Shown one piece after another: positions 53,044 through 62,666 of a stretch of DNA of 64,000 nt. Position 1 is the first letter of the stretch; the number at the start of each line of letters is the position of its first letter. Source of the stretch: Paenalcaligenes hominis (GTDB lineage: Bacteria > Pseudomonadota > Gammaproteobacteria > Burkholderiales > Burkholderiaceae_B); contig NZ_JAATIZ010000004.1 of NCBI RefSeq assembly GCF_011927625.1, positions 124,001 through 188,000 of the forward strand. Reading direction: 5' to 3'. The translations under genes and the position numbers were made by a program. Under the pieces are notes generated by a model that searched no databases, was not told where the DNA came from, and was given only the letters and a program-made list of their open reading frames with translations.

Positions 53044-54702
53044 ATGAGAAAAAATTTCCCTATCACCACGATTGAGCACAAGCTTCGTCATGATCAGTAT
53101 TTGATCTCTAAAACCGATTTAAAAGGGCGCATCACCTATGCCAACCCAGCTTTTGTTGAAATCAGCGGCTTCGACCGCGAGGAACTCTTAGGCAAAGCCC
53201 ATAATATTGTACGGCACCCTCATATCCCCCCCTCTGTTTTCAAAGACATGTGGGATACGCTTCAAGCTGGCAAACCATGGACAGGAATTGTAAAAAACCG
53301 TCGCAAGGACGGGGGTTTTTATTGGGTACATGCTTTGGTCTGCCCTATTATAGAAAGTGATACGGTCATCGGCTATGCATCAGTACGGGTACGCCCCACC
53401 GACGAGCAAATCCAAACCGCCGAAACCTTATATGAAAAACTAAATAACAATACCTTAAATGGCTATACGCTGCGCGAGGGCAATGTGGTGCCTACCGGTT
53501 GGCGCAAGGTACTTTCATGGTTAAAGCTTCCCTTTAAACGCACTTTTTCTTTCAGTATGCTGCGCATGGTCACCCTGAACGCTGCTGCCACCTTGACCAT
53601 GGCCTATTTTGCATTCACCGGCGGTATTCCCCCCGAACACATTCCCTTGGCGCTGGGCGGCTTAGCTGCACTGCTTGTAGTGGTGTACGCCTACGGCTTT
53701 AAAATTGCCAAAGGCATGACCAAACCTGTGGAAAACGCGGCCCTAATGGCACAGCAAATAGCTGCAGGCAACCTATTGCTTAACATCGACACCGCCAACC
53801 ACGAGGGTCACCATGAAACCAGCAAGCTGTATTTCTGCTTAGACTTGATGCGTAAAGGCTTAACCGCTATTGCTACCGATACCCACGCAGGCATTCAGGC
53901 ATCCCAAGACGTCGCCCAGGAAATTCACAGCAACAATACCCTCTTGTCTGCTCGTACACAAAATCAGGCCGACTCGTTACAGCAAACCGCAGCCAGCATG
54001 GAAGAGCTCACCATTACCGTGCAACAAAACGCCGACAACGCACGCCAAGCCACGCAGCTTGCGCAACAAAGCATGGGTATCGCCCAACAGGGCGGCTCGG
54101 CCGTGCAGCAGTTGGTCGATACCATGCAGCTTATTCATCTTAGCTCTAGAAAAATCGCCGATATCGTCGAGCTGATCGAAGGCATTGCCTTCCAAACCAA
54201 CATTTTGGCCCTGAACGCAGCCGTGGAATCCGCCCGTGCAGGCGAGGCAGGCCGTGGCTTTGCTGTGGTCGCTGGCGAGGTACGCAGCCTAGCGCAACGT
54301 TCCTCACAGGCCGCCGGTGAAATCAAAGCCTTAATCGAGGAATCCGTATCCTGCATGGACACCGGCGCTCAACAAGCCGAACACGCTGGTAACACTATGC
54401 AAGACATCGTCAACGCCGTGCAACAAGTCAACGACATCATCGGTGAAATCTCGGTTGCCTCCGAGGAACAAGCCACCGGCCTGCATCAAATTCATACGGC
54501 CGTATCGCAAATTGATGACTTCACCCAACAAAACTCGGCCTTGGTCAACCATCTAGGCACCACAGTTGGCGAGCTGGCCTTTCAGGCAGAAATGCTGGAC
54601 CAAGCCATACGAGTACTTAATACTGGGCAATCACCACGCCTCGTTGCCGTCAACAAAGCGCCCGCCCTTTCTGCTCGGCCTACTGCGGCGTTACCTCATT
54701 AG
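53044..54702 (+). CDS. Aer-like PAS chemoreceptor, first of three
   Basis: A 552-residue methyl-accepting chemotaxis protein. A PAS domain (about 20-120; [20 protein letters not shown] and [15 protein letters not shown]) probably binds FAD like Aer. Two membrane helices lie at about 172-192 and 201-220, then a HAMP-like link. The signalling domain includes [20 protein letters not shown] and the conserved hairpin tip [20 protein letters not shown]. It should sense redox or oxygen and control CheA. It has no C-terminal CheR pentapeptide. A short inverted repeat lies upstream. Confidence 0.9.
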   Translation: MRKNFPITTIEHKLRHDQYLISKTDLKGRITYANPAFVEISGFDREELLGKAHNIVRHPHIPPSVFKDMWDTLQAGKPWTGIVKNRRKDGGFYWVHALVCPIIESDTVIGYASVRVRPTDEQIQTAETLYEKLNNNTLNGYTLREGNVVPTGWRKVLSWLKLPFKRTFSFSMLRMVTLNAAATLTMAYFAFTGGIPPEHIPLALGGLAALLVVVYAYGFKIAKGMTKPVENAALMAQQIAAGNLLLNIDTANHEGHHETSKLYFCLDLMRKGLTAIATDTHAGIQASQDVAQEIHSNNTLLSARTQNQADSLQQTAASMEELTITVQQNADNARQATQLAQQSMGIAQQGGSAVQQLVDTMQLIHLSSRKIADIVELIEGIAFQTNILALNAAVESARAGEAGRGFAVVAGEVRSLAQRSSQAAGEIKALIEESVSCMDTGAQQAEHAGNTMQDIVNAVQQVNDIIGEISVASEEQATGLHQIHTAVSQIDDFTQQNSALVNHLGTTVGELAFQAEMLDQAIRVLNTGQSPRLVAVNKAPALSARPTAALPH

Positions 54703-54927
54703 CTAAACAGGGTTGCCCAGCCATCCCTTCGCATTTGGGCAACAGTTAGCTGAATAGAAAAGTAACTAATTCAGTCTTTTTGGCGGTTTAAGCCATCACT
54801 CAACACATTTAGTAATAAATAGAACCTTTTAGCGCGAAACCTGCAACGTTAACTTGTACTCTTTTACATATACGTACACCAAGTACTTATAGCTAAAGCT
54901 TATTAAAAATACGTTGCAGGGTGCTCG

Positions 54928-56568
54928 ATGCGAAAAAACTACCCGGTGCATGACACCGAAATCAAAGTCCTACCCGACCAATATCTGATTTCTAAAACAG
55001 ATTTAAAAGGTCGAATTACCTATGCCAACCCAGCCTTTATTGAAATCAGCGGGTTTACTCATGATGAGCTCATCGGCAAAGCCCACAACATCGTGCGCCA
55101 TCCAGACATGCCAGCCGAAGCCTTTGCCGACTTATGGCAAACCTTGCAAGACGGTAAGCCTTGGCTAGGCTTAGTCAAAAACCGCCGCAAAGACGGCGGT
55201 TTTTATTGGGTTCAAGCACTTGTATCGCCCATCATTGAAAATGAACAAATTACCGGCTATTCCTCGGTACGCGTACGGCCTACTGACCAACAAGTCATTG
55301 ATGCTAGCAACGCCTATGACAAACTTAATCAAAACACCTTGCATGGCTACACCCTACAACACGGGCAGCTCGTACGCACAGGTTGGCGCAAGCATCTAGC
55401 ACGTTTAGGCGCCCCCCTTCAACCGACCATCGCTGCAGCCACTTTTCGTTTAGTGCTCTTAAGCCTGCTTAGTATAGCGTTCTGTTTTTACCTGGCTTTT
55501 TTCAATAACAGTCTGGTGACATCGGGAGGGGCTTATTGGTTGATGGGCATTGCCGCTGCGCTAGGCATCAGTATTAGCGTGTTAGGCTGGCGCTTGGTGC
55601 GACAAGCCACCGCGCCATTAATCAATGCCTCGCACGTAGCACAACAAATTGCGGCGGGTAATTTAATGGTGGATACGGACCGCCTAGAAAGCCAACACCG
55701 TGGCCACAGCCAAAAACTGTTCTTTATTCTTTCCATTATGCGTAAAGGACTTAGCGCCATTGCAGGCGATACCCACCAAGGCATTCAAGCCTCACTTCAT
55801 GTAGCGCATCACCTACATCAAAACAATGAATTGCTTGCCAGCCGAACCCAAGATCAAGCTGTTTTTCTAGAGCAAACCGCAGCCAGCATGGAGGAACTGA
55901 CCACCACTGTCCAACAAAACGCAGATAATGCTCAAGAAGCCTCACGTCTGGCCGAGCGCAGCATGCACACCGCTCAACAAGGTGGACAGGAGGTCAACGA
56001 GTTGGTCACCACCATGCAAGACATCCACCACCGCTCAAAACAAATTGCTGACATCATTAACGTCATTGATGGCATTGCGTTTCAGACGAATATTTTAGCG
56101 CTTAATGCTGCCGTGGAATCAGCCCGAGCTGGCGAAGCTGGCCGCGGCTTTGCCGTGGTGGCTGGCGAAGTGCGCAGCCTAGCACAACGCTCTGCCCAAG
56201 CCGCCAATGAAATTAAAACCCTAATTGATGCGTCGGTGGAACGGGTCGCCGCGGGCGCGCGTCAAGCAGAGCACGCCGGCACCACCATGCACGATGTGGT
56301 CACCGCCGTCGATCAAGTCAATCAAATTATCCATGACATTGCCAGCGCCTCGACAGAACAAGCCACCGGTCTACAACAAGTGCATCGCGCCATGGAACAA
56401 ATGGACGGCGTGACCCAACAGAACAACCAACTCGTAGGCGAACTCGGTCGTACCGTCGAACAGCTCTCTGCCCATGCACAGAGCTTGGATCAGGCCATCC
56501 GCGTCTTGAACACCGGTGCCACCCATACGGTGCCACCGCAGCAAACGGCGGAGCGCTTGTTGGGTTAA
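54928..56568 (+). CDS. Aer-like PAS chemoreceptor, second of three
   Basis: A 546-residue paralogue of the preceding receptor with the same order: PAS (VRHPDMPAEAFADLW in place of [15 protein letters not shown]), two membrane helices at about 170-220, and signalling hairpin [20 protein letters not shown]. The methylation-helix motif [20 protein letters not shown] is kept. Ends IRVLNTGATHTVPPQ, like the first copy, so this is a recent duplicate. A strong terminator follows. Aerotaxis or redox sensing is inferred. Confidence 0.9.
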   Translation: MRKNYPVHDTEIKVLPDQYLISKTDLKGRITYANPAFIEISGFTHDELIGKAHNIVRHPDMPAEAFADLWQTLQDGKPWLGLVKNRRKDGGFYWVQALVSPIIENEQITGYSSVRVRPTDQQVIDASNAYDKLNQNTLHGYTLQHGQLVRTGWRKHLARLGAPLQPTIAAATFRLVLLSLLSIAFCFYLAFFNNSLVTSGGAYWLMGIAAALGISISVLGWRLVRQATAPLINASHVAQQIAAGNLMVDTDRLESQHRGHSQKLFFILSIMRKGLSAIAGDTHQGIQASLHVAHHLHQNNELLASRTQDQAVFLEQTAASMEELTTTVQQNADNAQEASRLAERSMHTAQQGGQEVNELVTTMQDIHHRSKQIADIINVIDGIAFQTNILALNAAVESARAGEAGRGFAVVAGEVRSLAQRSAQAANEIKTLIDASVERVAAGARQAEHAGTTMHDVVTAVDQVNQIIHDIASASTEQATGLQQVHRAMEQMDGVTQQNNQLVGELGRTVEQLSAHAQSLDQAIRVLNTGATHTVPPQQTAERLLG

Positions 56569-56599
56569 ATGGCTTTATTCATGCAGCAATCCAGGTATT

Positions 56600-56631
56600 C
56601 CCTCTTTTGACCACAAAAGAGGGTTTTTTTT
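56600..56631 (+). terminator. Strong rho-independent terminator after the second chemoreceptor
   Basis: A 10-bp stem (56600-56609 with 56614-56623) with an ACCA loop is followed by eight T. Confidence 0.88.
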
Positions 56632-56764
56632 GACTCAGGTCAAGCTACAGCAAGGCGGTAGTCGTAATTTGCCACTAAAGTCCAGTTGCACTCCCATTGC
56701 ATTTACGTATCGTTACAATAGAGAGAGACAATGTAATCAAATTATTGCGAGCCATTAGAGAACA

Positions 56765-58318
56765 ATGCGCATCAACATTCCTATTACCCAAGAACAAGTT
56801 GAAGTTCCTAAAAACCAGTACTTAATTTCTAAAACCGACTTAAAAGGCCGCATTAGCTATGTGAACCCACTGTTTGAGCAAATCAGCGGTTTTAGCGTGG
56901 AGGAGCTGATAGGCAAGTCGCACAACATCGTGCGTCACCCCCACATGCCCCCTAGCGTATATAGGGATATGTGGCAACGCATTAGCAAAGGCCAACAATG
57001 GCAAGGCATTATTAAAAACCGCTGCAAAAACGGCGCCTTTTATTGGGTGCATGCACGCATTATTCCCATTATTGAAGACGGCCAACACACGGGGTTTGCA
57101 TCAATACGGGTGCGCGCCTCGGAACAGCAAATCCGCGCAGCAGAACAGCGCTACGCCCCCTTTAAAGAAAACCCCGACCAAGACACCGCTATAAAAAACC
57201 GCCCCCTTGCTGAGCGATTAAAACAAGCACGGCATTTGTTTTTTGGGAATAATTACCGATCGCATTTGTTACGCTTTACGAGTTTATTTAGCGCTTTGGT
57301 CATAGGTGCGTATTACGCAGGTAGCCATTACGGCCCCACGCCCGGTATTCTTGCTGGATTAGGCTTGGCATTAATTACCTTATTGGCGTATGGCTGGAAC
57401 ATCACCCAGAAACTGCTACACACCCTAGCAGAAAGCACCCACATCGCACAGCAAATAGCCATTGGCAACCTAAACACCCGCGTTGACTACCGCCGCACCG
57501 TGTTTGAATCGCGCCAACTGTATTTCTTTTTAGAACATATGCGCGGCAGTTTACGCAGTGTGATTACAGATAGCTCGCGCGCCGTTCATGCCTCGCGCCA
57601 TGTAGCAGCAGAACTCTATCAAAGTAGCGACCACCTAGCCCAACGCACTAACGAACAGCTTAGCGCTCTGCACCAGACCCAAGAACGCAGCCTAGCGCTT
57701 AGCCAACTGGTTGCTACCAGTGTGGACCAAGCCCAAGAAGCCAGCACATTAGCGACCTCGACCCAACAGGCCGCGAACCAAGGCGGCCAAGACGTACAAG
57801 CCGTGGTGCACACCATGCAAGACCTGCATCAGAAATCACGCCAAATCGCCGACATAACCACGGTTATCGAGGGCATTGCGTTTCAGACGAATATATTGGC
57901 ACTTAACGCCGCGGTAGAATCCGCCCGTGCAGGCGAAGCCGGCCGCGGCTTTGCTGTAGTTGCCAACGAAGTCCGTAATCTGGCCCTACGCAGCACCCAA
58001 GCGGCCCAAGAAATCAAAAGCCTGTTGGAAGACAACCAACACCAAATCCACACAGGCGTACAACAGGCGGAACAAGCCGGCCACAGCATGCAGCATATCT
58101 TGCACGCCATCCAAAACGTTCAACGCACCATACAGACCATCAATCACAGCAACCTCAACCAAGAGCACGGCCTGAATGAGTTGCAAACCGCGTTAAAAAA
58201 CCTAGAAGACCTGAGCCAACAAAACCACACCCTAGTCGCCACCCTCCATCGTACCGTGAGTGACCTAGGTCAGCAAAACCAAAATATGCATCATGCGATT
58301 GCGGCGTTGGGGGCTTAG
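56765..58318 (+). CDS. Diverged PAS chemoreceptor, third of three
   Basis: A 517-residue receptor with the same PAS and two-helix arrangement and the intact tip [20 protein letters not shown]. The first methylation helix is altered: in place of the [11 protein letters not shown] motif of its neighbours it reads [20 protein letters not shown], and the second helix region is also changed. This may be a receptor with little or no methylation control. It lacks the conserved C-terminal tail of the other two. A single ATG with GAGAACA before it; it stands behind the terminator and needs its own promoter. Confidence 0.87.
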   Translation: MRINIPITQEQVEVPKNQYLISKTDLKGRISYVNPLFEQISGFSVEELIGKSHNIVRHPHMPPSVYRDMWQRISKGQQWQGIIKNRCKNGAFYWVHARIIPIIEDGQHTGFASIRVRASEQQIRAAEQRYAPFKENPDQDTAIKNRPLAERLKQARHLFFGNNYRSHLLRFTSLFSALVIGAYYAGSHYGPTPGILAGLGLALITLLAYGWNITQKLLHTLAESTHIAQQIAIGNLNTRVDYRRTVFESRQLYFFLEHMRGSLRSVITDSSRAVHASRHVAAELYQSSDHLAQRTNEQLSALHQTQERSLALSQLVATSVDQAQEASTLATSTQQAANQGGQDVQAVVHTMQDLHQKSRQIADITTVIEGIAFQTNILALNAAVESARAGEAGRGFAVVANEVRNLALRSTQAAQEIKSLLEDNQHQIHTGVQQAEQAGHSMQHILHAIQNVQRTIQTINHSNLNQEHGLNELQTALKNLEDLSQQNHTLVATLHRTVSDLGQQNQNMHHAIAALGA

Positions 58319-58354
58319 GAGATTGACGCTGAAACGGTTGAAATGGAGTGAACT

Positions 58355-58897
58355 ATGGAAATCCGCCCTATTCGCACTGAAGCAGACTATAAAGCTGCCC
58401 TAAAAATAGTGTCTCGCTTGGTTGAGCTTGATCCAGATAGTGATACACCTGAAGGCGATCAGCTGGATGTATTGACTACACTGATCCAAGCCTACAAAGC
58501 TAAAAACTTTCCGATTGATTTACCCGACCCTATTGAGGCCATTAAATTTCGTATGGAGCAAGCTGGTCTTACCGCTAAAGACCTTGAGCCAATGATTGGC
58601 CGACGTAATCGTATTTACGAAATACTAAATCGCAAGCGCCAGCTCACTTTGCCTAGGATTTGGAAGCTTCATACAGAGCTTGGCATTCCCGCTGAAAACT
58701 TAATTCAGCCACCATTTAAGAATGCGCACACTTATGTCAGCCTCCCTAGCTTCAGTAACTCGACCTACATTAGAGCATGGGGCGCAAAGATGTTTATCTC
58801 GCTGCAACACAACACCCCGAACGCGGCGCCATGCTGCCCCATAACCCCGCTTTGTTGTATTTCCCTTTTTAAGCTGGATTCTTGCCCACCCTACTAA
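58355..58897 (+). CDS. Orphan HigA-like (COG5499) antitoxin with a foreign C-terminal tail
   Basis: The first 120 residues (EIRPIRTEADYKAALKIVSR, later LEPMIGRRNRIYEILNRKRQ) match the whole COG5499/HigA antitoxin family, with a helix-turn-helix. The family normally ends near GIPAENLIQPP, at base 58714. The reading frame continues 60 more residues (FKNAHTYVSLPS...) that are only the antisense of an HNH nuclease remnant. So the natural stop was lost at a recombination junction. No HigB toxin precedes it: the chemoreceptor stop is 36 nt away. Likely an orphan. Confidence 0.7.
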   Translation: MEIRPIRTEADYKAALKIVSRLVELDPDSDTPEGDQLDVLTTLIQAYKAKNFPIDLPDPIEAIKFRMEQAGLTAKDLEPMIGRRNRIYEILNRKRQLTLPRIWKLHTELGIPAENLIQPPFKNAHTYVSLPSFSNSTYIRAWGAKMFISLQHNTPNAAPCCPITPLCCISLFKLDSCPPY

Positions 58898-59014
58898 ATT
58901 AGACTGGTGAGCATAACAAAAACTATTGTTATTTCTATGTATAACAGTACAACCCTGAGCAAGACAAAGTCGTTGTAGTCGCCGCCGTTTTTTGCTTTTA
59001 ACATCATTACTCAT
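58700..59014 (-). pseudogene. Truncated phage-type HNH endonuclease
   Basis: A 104-residue frame from the ATG at 59014 (behind GGAAGG). RGYGAAWRRVRGVVLQRDKH followed by LCAPCSNVGRVTEAREAD matches the N-terminal half of small phage HNH nucleases up to the residue before the first catalytic histidine. There the family would read DHI; here it becomes ISVRILKWWLN and stops. All catalytic HNH residues are missing, so it is inactive. The break coincides with the tail of the antitoxin gene on the other strand (about 58715-58730). Confidence 0.65.
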
Positions 59015-59162
59015 TGATGCCTTCCACCTCTGAAAAATCTTATACACAACGAAAGTTGATAACTCGAGCACCAGACTCTAACTTTTGCAAATAATTGGCA
59101 CTCATGCTCAGGAGGTAATTTTCCGCCTTATAAGAAAATTCCATATAGCTTGATCCCTTCAT

Positions 59163-59225
59163 TGTAATTTCATAGTATACGCTCATTGTATTTTCATAGT
59201 ATTATTTGACTGTACTTTCATAGAA
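59163..59225. repeat. Three direct repeats at 24-bp spacing
   Basis: TGTAATTTCATAGTA (59163-59177), TGTATTTTCATAGTA (59187-59201) and TGTACTTTCATAGAA (59211-59225): consensus TGTAnTTTCATAGtA, each start 24 bp from the last. They lie just before the gene at 59246 and look like a tandem operator. Confidence 0.7.
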
Positions 59226-59245
59226 CAGCTAATTAAGGATTACAA

Positions 59246-59821
59246 ATGACGAATACACAATTATTAAAAGATGAGCAGGGCACTCCTATTTTTGCGGTTA
59301 TTCCTTATGGCGAATACCTGAAACTCCTAAAGGATGCCAATCAATATAATCAATCGATTTTTGTTTCAGACGTTACTGAAATACCCCTTCCTTATAGTAA
59401 AGGCTCATCTTTAAATGTAATCCGCTTAGTGGATTTTTTTCACCGAATGCATGAGAAAGGCGTTGATAGTCTACCAATTGATGCAAGAAACGAAGTACTT
59501 AGTAAGTTAATGGAACGCTATGAAACTCCTGAAAGCCAACAGTACCCAGGCTTAGATGTTTTAATTCGTCTATACTTTTTACCCGCCGACTCTCCATACC
59601 GCAATACGAGGCAAGCTGTTAAGGAAGTTACTAGCTCTTTAGAGAACACAGGTATCTTCTCCATTACTCAAGAAAAATTCCCTAGCTTTTACAGGACCAT
59701 TAATGCTCTTAAGTACTCTCCTAATGAAGGTATTGCATACTTAAAAAAACATGGCGCTAGAGATCAAGACGGTAATTCGCTAGTAAAAAACCAAATCCCT
59801 ATAAATCCTTTTGAGCTTTAA
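59246..59821 (+). CDS. Unknown protein behind a repeated operator, antitoxin-like N-terminus
   Basis: A 191-residue cytoplasmic protein. Its start (TQLLKDEQGTPIFAVIPYGE, then YLKLL) resembles the beta-strand start of Phd/RelB-like antitoxins, which often read KDEqGxPvFAVIPxeeY. The rest (RLVDFFHRMHEKGVDSLPID, ...) is helical and unfamiliar, and ends INPFEL. I see no DNA-binding motif I can name. AAGGAT precedes the ATG. The repeats upstream suggest self-repression. No partner toxin is next to it. Confidence 0.55.
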   Translation: MTNTQLLKDEQGTPIFAVIPYGEYLKLLKDANQYNQSIFVSDVTEIPLPYSKGSSLNVIRLVDFFHRMHEKGVDSLPIDARNEVLSKLMERYETPESQQYPGLDVLIRLYFLPADSPYRNTRQAVKEVTSSLENTGIFSITQEKFPSFYRTINALKYSPNEGIAYLKKHGARDQDGNSLVKNQIPINPFEL

Positions 59822-59921
59822 TCTAAACCCCCTAAGAAAAACCTCTTATTAAAGGCAGTTTAAATATCGACTGGCAGGTTATGGATGGCAACCCTTGGCT
59901 TGTCACCGTTCCTTTAAACGC

Positions 59922-59945
59922 AAAAAGCCCCGCATGTGCGGGGCT
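59922..59945 (-). terminator. Orphan rho-independent terminator
   Basis: AGCCCCGC (59926-59933) and GCGGGGCT (59938-59945) with an ATGT loop; on the minus strand a T5 run follows. No minus-strand gene leads into it, so it may be left from a lost gene. Confidence 0.6.
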
Positions 59946-60112
59946 AATTAATCTGGACGCAATTGTCCTTAGTGATATATTGCGGTTTCCACCAATACTC
60001 AGCCAACTGACCGTTACAAGTTGACACTCAAAATCTCTAACCCAAATACCAGTCGCTGTATAAACCCACCGCCTCGCCTTCTCACTTCTAACCTTCGCCT
60101 CCAACCCCCTAA

Positions 60113-60238
60113 AAAGATTGGGCTGATATTTGGGACGCCCTAGCGCAAGGTGCCTCTATGCAATACATCACACACGAATTTGGCCCCTTATCCTCGCGTC
60201 GTGAACAACTTTTACGTGTGACAGAACGAGAGCACTGA
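60113..60238 (+). pseudogene. C-terminal remnant of a lost gene (sugar-isomerase-like)
   Basis: From 60113 the frame reads KDWADIWDALAQGASMQYIT, then HEFGPLSSRREQLLRVTEREH and a stop. It starts immediately after a TAA, with no start codon nearby. W-x-x-IWDA...EFGP recalls the end of COG1082 sugar-phosphate isomerases/epimerases; this is weak. It appears to be the 3' end of a gene deleted on its left. Confidence 0.35.
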
Positions 60239-60357
60239 CTCCTCTTAACGCTCTCTCTAAACTTTCTTATCCAATTGCCGTAACCCTACCCAGAGATCAA
60301 CAGAACACCTGTTTTTCCTAACAGCCAGTTAATTTTGTAACAGGTTCAACGACAGCC

Positions 60358-60384
60358 TAAAGTTTTTTTAACTCCTGTCGTTAC
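60358..60384 (+). promoter_or_regulatory. Sigma-28 (FliA) promoter of flagellin
   Basis: TAAAGTTT at 60358-60365 is the exact -35 consensus of FliA, then an 11-bp spacer and GTCGTTAC (60377-60384), which matches GCCGATAA at 5 of 8 positions. It lies 48 nt before the flagellin ATG. Confidence 0.7.
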
Positions 60385-60431
60385 TAGAAACAACTCAACA
60401 AATTACCCACGACATTCTCTAAGGAGTCAAC

Positions 60432-61595
60432 ATGTCTGTTATTAACACTAACGTATTAGCGTTAACCTCACAAAACAACCTCACAAAATCCCAAGGTGCT
60501 TTGGGTACCGCTATCGAGCGTCTATCCTCTGGCTTGCGTATTAACAGCGCTAAAGACGATGCAGCGGGTCAAGCCATTGCGAACCGTTTTACTGCCAATA
60601 TCAAAGGTCTAACTCAAGCTGGTCGTAACGCGAACGATGGTATCTCTATTGCACAAACGACTGAAGGTGCATTAAACGAAATCAACAACAACTTGCAGCG
60701 TGTCCGCGAACTAACTGTTCAAGCAGCTAATGGCTCCAACTCCAAAGATGACTTACAGTCCATCCAAAATGAAATTCAGCAGCGCATGGAAGAAATCGAC
60801 CGTGTAGCCGAGCAAACTAACTTTAACGGCGTGCAGGTCCTAGGTGGCCGCGACGCTACTGAGTTAGCTATGTCTCCCATGGTCATCCAAGTGGGTGCCA
60901 ATGACGGACAAACCATTAGCATTAACTTACAGGCAATCAACACAAAAACACTAGAGATTGACGCTTTTTCAGTTCGCACCGCAGATGTCGAGTTTGCTGC
61001 TACAGCAAATGTTAGCTCCACAACATTAGGAGTAGCAGGTACCGGCGCATTGACTTTCACAGGCGTACCTAGCGCGAACACAAGCAATACAAAAGTATAC
61101 GGAGACGTCAACGGCACTATGTATGCTGTAGTCGGTTCCGGTACTACAGCAGCTGTATATAAAGTTGAAAGCTTAACACCATCTGGCGGCACAACAAATA
61201 CAAGTATAGCAGTGGCCTTAGGCGATGCCGTCAAAGATGCTAACATAACACTAAATGGAGCTGGCTCTGCAGTTGAAAGCTTCACTGTGCCTGGCACATA
61301 CCCGCATGCTGCAGAAGGTGAGGACGGACTTCTCAAAACCCTAGATAACGCCTTACAAAAGGTTGATGACTTGCGCAGTCACCTTGGTGCGATCCAAAAC
61401 CGCTTCGAATCCACAATCACCAACCTGCAAAACACCGTCACAAACCTCTCCGCTGCTCGTAGCCGTATTGAAGACGCCGACTACGCTGTCGAGGTCTCCA
61501 ATATGACGCGCGCCCAAATCTTGCAACAAGCCGGTACTTCTGTGTTAGCTCAAGCTAACCAAGTGCCACAAGGTGTACTATCCTTATTACGTTAA
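60432..61595 (+). CDS. fliC: Flagellin
   Basis: A 387-residue flagellin. The N-terminal D0/D1 part ([20 protein letters not shown], then [22 protein letters not shown]) and the C-terminal helix ([20 protein letters not shown], then [20 protein letters not shown]) match the family closely. The middle (about 165-300) is the variable exposed domain and is rich in serine and threonine, plausible sites for modification. Exported by the flagellar type III system to make the filament. AAGGAGT precedes the ATG and a sigma-28-type promoter lies 48 nt upstream. Confidence 0.96.
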   Translation: MSVINTNVLALTSQNNLTKSQGALGTAIERLSSGLRINSAKDDAAGQAIANRFTANIKGLTQAGRNANDGISIAQTTEGALNEINNNLQRVRELTVQAANGSNSKDDLQSIQNEIQQRMEEIDRVAEQTNFNGVQVLGGRDATELAMSPMVIQVGANDGQTISINLQAINTKTLEIDAFSVRTADVEFAATANVSSTTLGVAGTGALTFTGVPSANTSNTKVYGDVNGTMYAVVGSGTTAAVYKVESLTPSGGTTNTSIAVALGDAVKDANITLNGAGSAVESFTVPGTYPHAAEGEDGLLKTLDNALQKVDDLRSHLGAIQNRFESTITNLQNTVTNLSAARSRIEDADYAVEVSNMTRAQILQQAGTSVLAQANQVPQGVLSLLR

Positions 61596-61643
61596 TACGT
61601 AGGGGCTAATACAGCCAAACCATCTTTTTTATAAAATGATGGC

Positions 61644-61671
61644 AAATGCCCACCATACGGTGGGCATTTTT
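61644..61671 (+). terminator. Rho-independent terminator after flagellin
   Basis: AAATGCCCACC (61644-61654) pairs with GGTGGGCATTT (61659-61669) with loop ATAC and more T. The downstream gene must start after it. Confidence 0.85.
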
Positions 61672-61689
61672 GCTATTGCGGATACTCTT

Positions 61690-62640
61690 ATGACACAGCA
61701 ACTCGTCACACCTGGCAGTAAAGAAAATCAGGCTCAATATCATTGGTCTATTACTGGCCGCATTATGACTTTGGATAATGGCTCCAGATTAATACAAGAA
61801 AAAAACTTCAAAGAGCTCATGTCTTTAGAGACTTTTTCTGTAGTCAGCTTTGATCCACTAAACAAAACTGCTCAACTTGATGATCTCAGTGACATAGACG
61901 AATTGCAAATTGTGCCAAATATCACTTTGGGCAACGGCCAGCCCATCACGCGCTATGACTGTTTAAATGAGGTTTGTAGCGCCACACTACCTCCTTTACC
62001 ATCCACTTTGGATCAAACCTACGCCATCCAAAATAATAAAGACTCAGGCCCTAACCGAATAGTCGTACAGCCGACTATTCCAAGTATTGCATTGGATGAT
62101 ATCAACGATTTAAAACAACTTGACTGGTTAGTGCTTGATGCCTTAAACGACAATGCCGCTATATTAAAGAATGGCAACAAAACGCTACGAAACACATTGT
62201 TGATTGACGTACATATCCCATTCCAAGCTACACATGAAGGTCAAGCTGACTTTACTGTGATCAACTATTTTTTAAATGATCTGGGTTTTAGATTTTTCCG
62301 CTTCCAAAACCTATCGTACAGTACCGACCTACCCCGACATACTTATTTAGAAAAAACCAAATACTCCGACACCTTAAGCGCTACCGCGCTATTTATACCC
62401 ACCGAAGAACGCTTAAAAAACCTACCTATCAACCAACTTTCCAAGCTAGGTTTCTTGTTGCATACAGTGTATCGCTGCAAAGACACAGCTTACAAAATGC
62501 TTTCTTTAATAGACGAGGCATTAGCACACGACTACCTTGTCGCTGAAGGTTTTTTATGGCCGGTTAATGAAGAGGAAACTGAGTTCACTCTTACCGAAAG
62601 CTATAGTCCTGATATTTGGGCATCAAAACCTGTTATTTAA
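61690..62640 (+). CDS. Unknown protein in flagellin-modification position, weakly FkbM-like end
   Basis: A 316-residue soluble protein that I cannot place firmly. From about residue 150 the segments LDWLVLDALNDNAAILKNG, TLLIDVHIPFQATHEGQADF and VINYFLNDLGFRFFRFQNL resemble the C-terminal half of FkbM methyltransferases (ID-x-x-G-x-E replaced, ... GQ-x-F ... L-x-x-x-GF). A SAM-binding motif is not visible, so methyl transfer is doubtful. The ATG at 61690 is used because an earlier in-frame ATG (61636) lies before and in the flagellin terminator. It is followed by a TPR-LicD gene with 26 nt between. Confidence 0.5.
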   Translation: MTQQLVTPGSKENQAQYHWSITGRIMTLDNGSRLIQEKNFKELMSLETFSVVSFDPLNKTAQLDDLSDIDELQIVPNITLGNGQPITRYDCLNEVCSATLPPLPSTLDQTYAIQNNKDSGPNRIVVQPTIPSIALDDINDLKQLDWLVLDALNDNAAILKNGNKTLRNTLLIDVHIPFQATHEGQADFTVINYFLNDLGFRFFRFQNLSYSTDLPRHTYLEKTKYSDTLSATALFIPTEERLKNLPINQLSKLGFLLHTVYRCKDTAYKMLSLIDEALAHDYLVAEGFLWPVNEEETEFTLTESYSPDIWASKPVI

Positions 62641-62666
62641 TTCAACATTTAAGCAAAAAATTGATA

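Larger units (their letters stand above)
59822..60431. other. Remnant-rich spacer before flagellin
   Basis: About 610 bp with no intact gene. It contains a terminator-like hairpin, a C-terminal gene remnant on the plus strand (60113-60238), and, on its right, the flagellin promoter. The minus-strand frame 59832-60104 has no family features. Confidence 0.4.

Noticed and set aside
53044-58318. Long similar stretches that might be a CRISPR or large repeat
   Set aside because: The similarity comes from three paralogous chemoreceptor genes; no short regularly spaced repeats with unique spacers were seen anywhere in the window.
59832-60104. A 90-residue minus-strand frame
   Set aside because: It has no ribosome site and no recognisable domain and covers a terminator hairpin; it sits in a remnant region.
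60776-61336. A 186-residue minus-strand reading frame opposite flagellin
   Set aside because: It is the antisense of the flagellin variable region, with no ribosome site, no family features and low-complexity composition.
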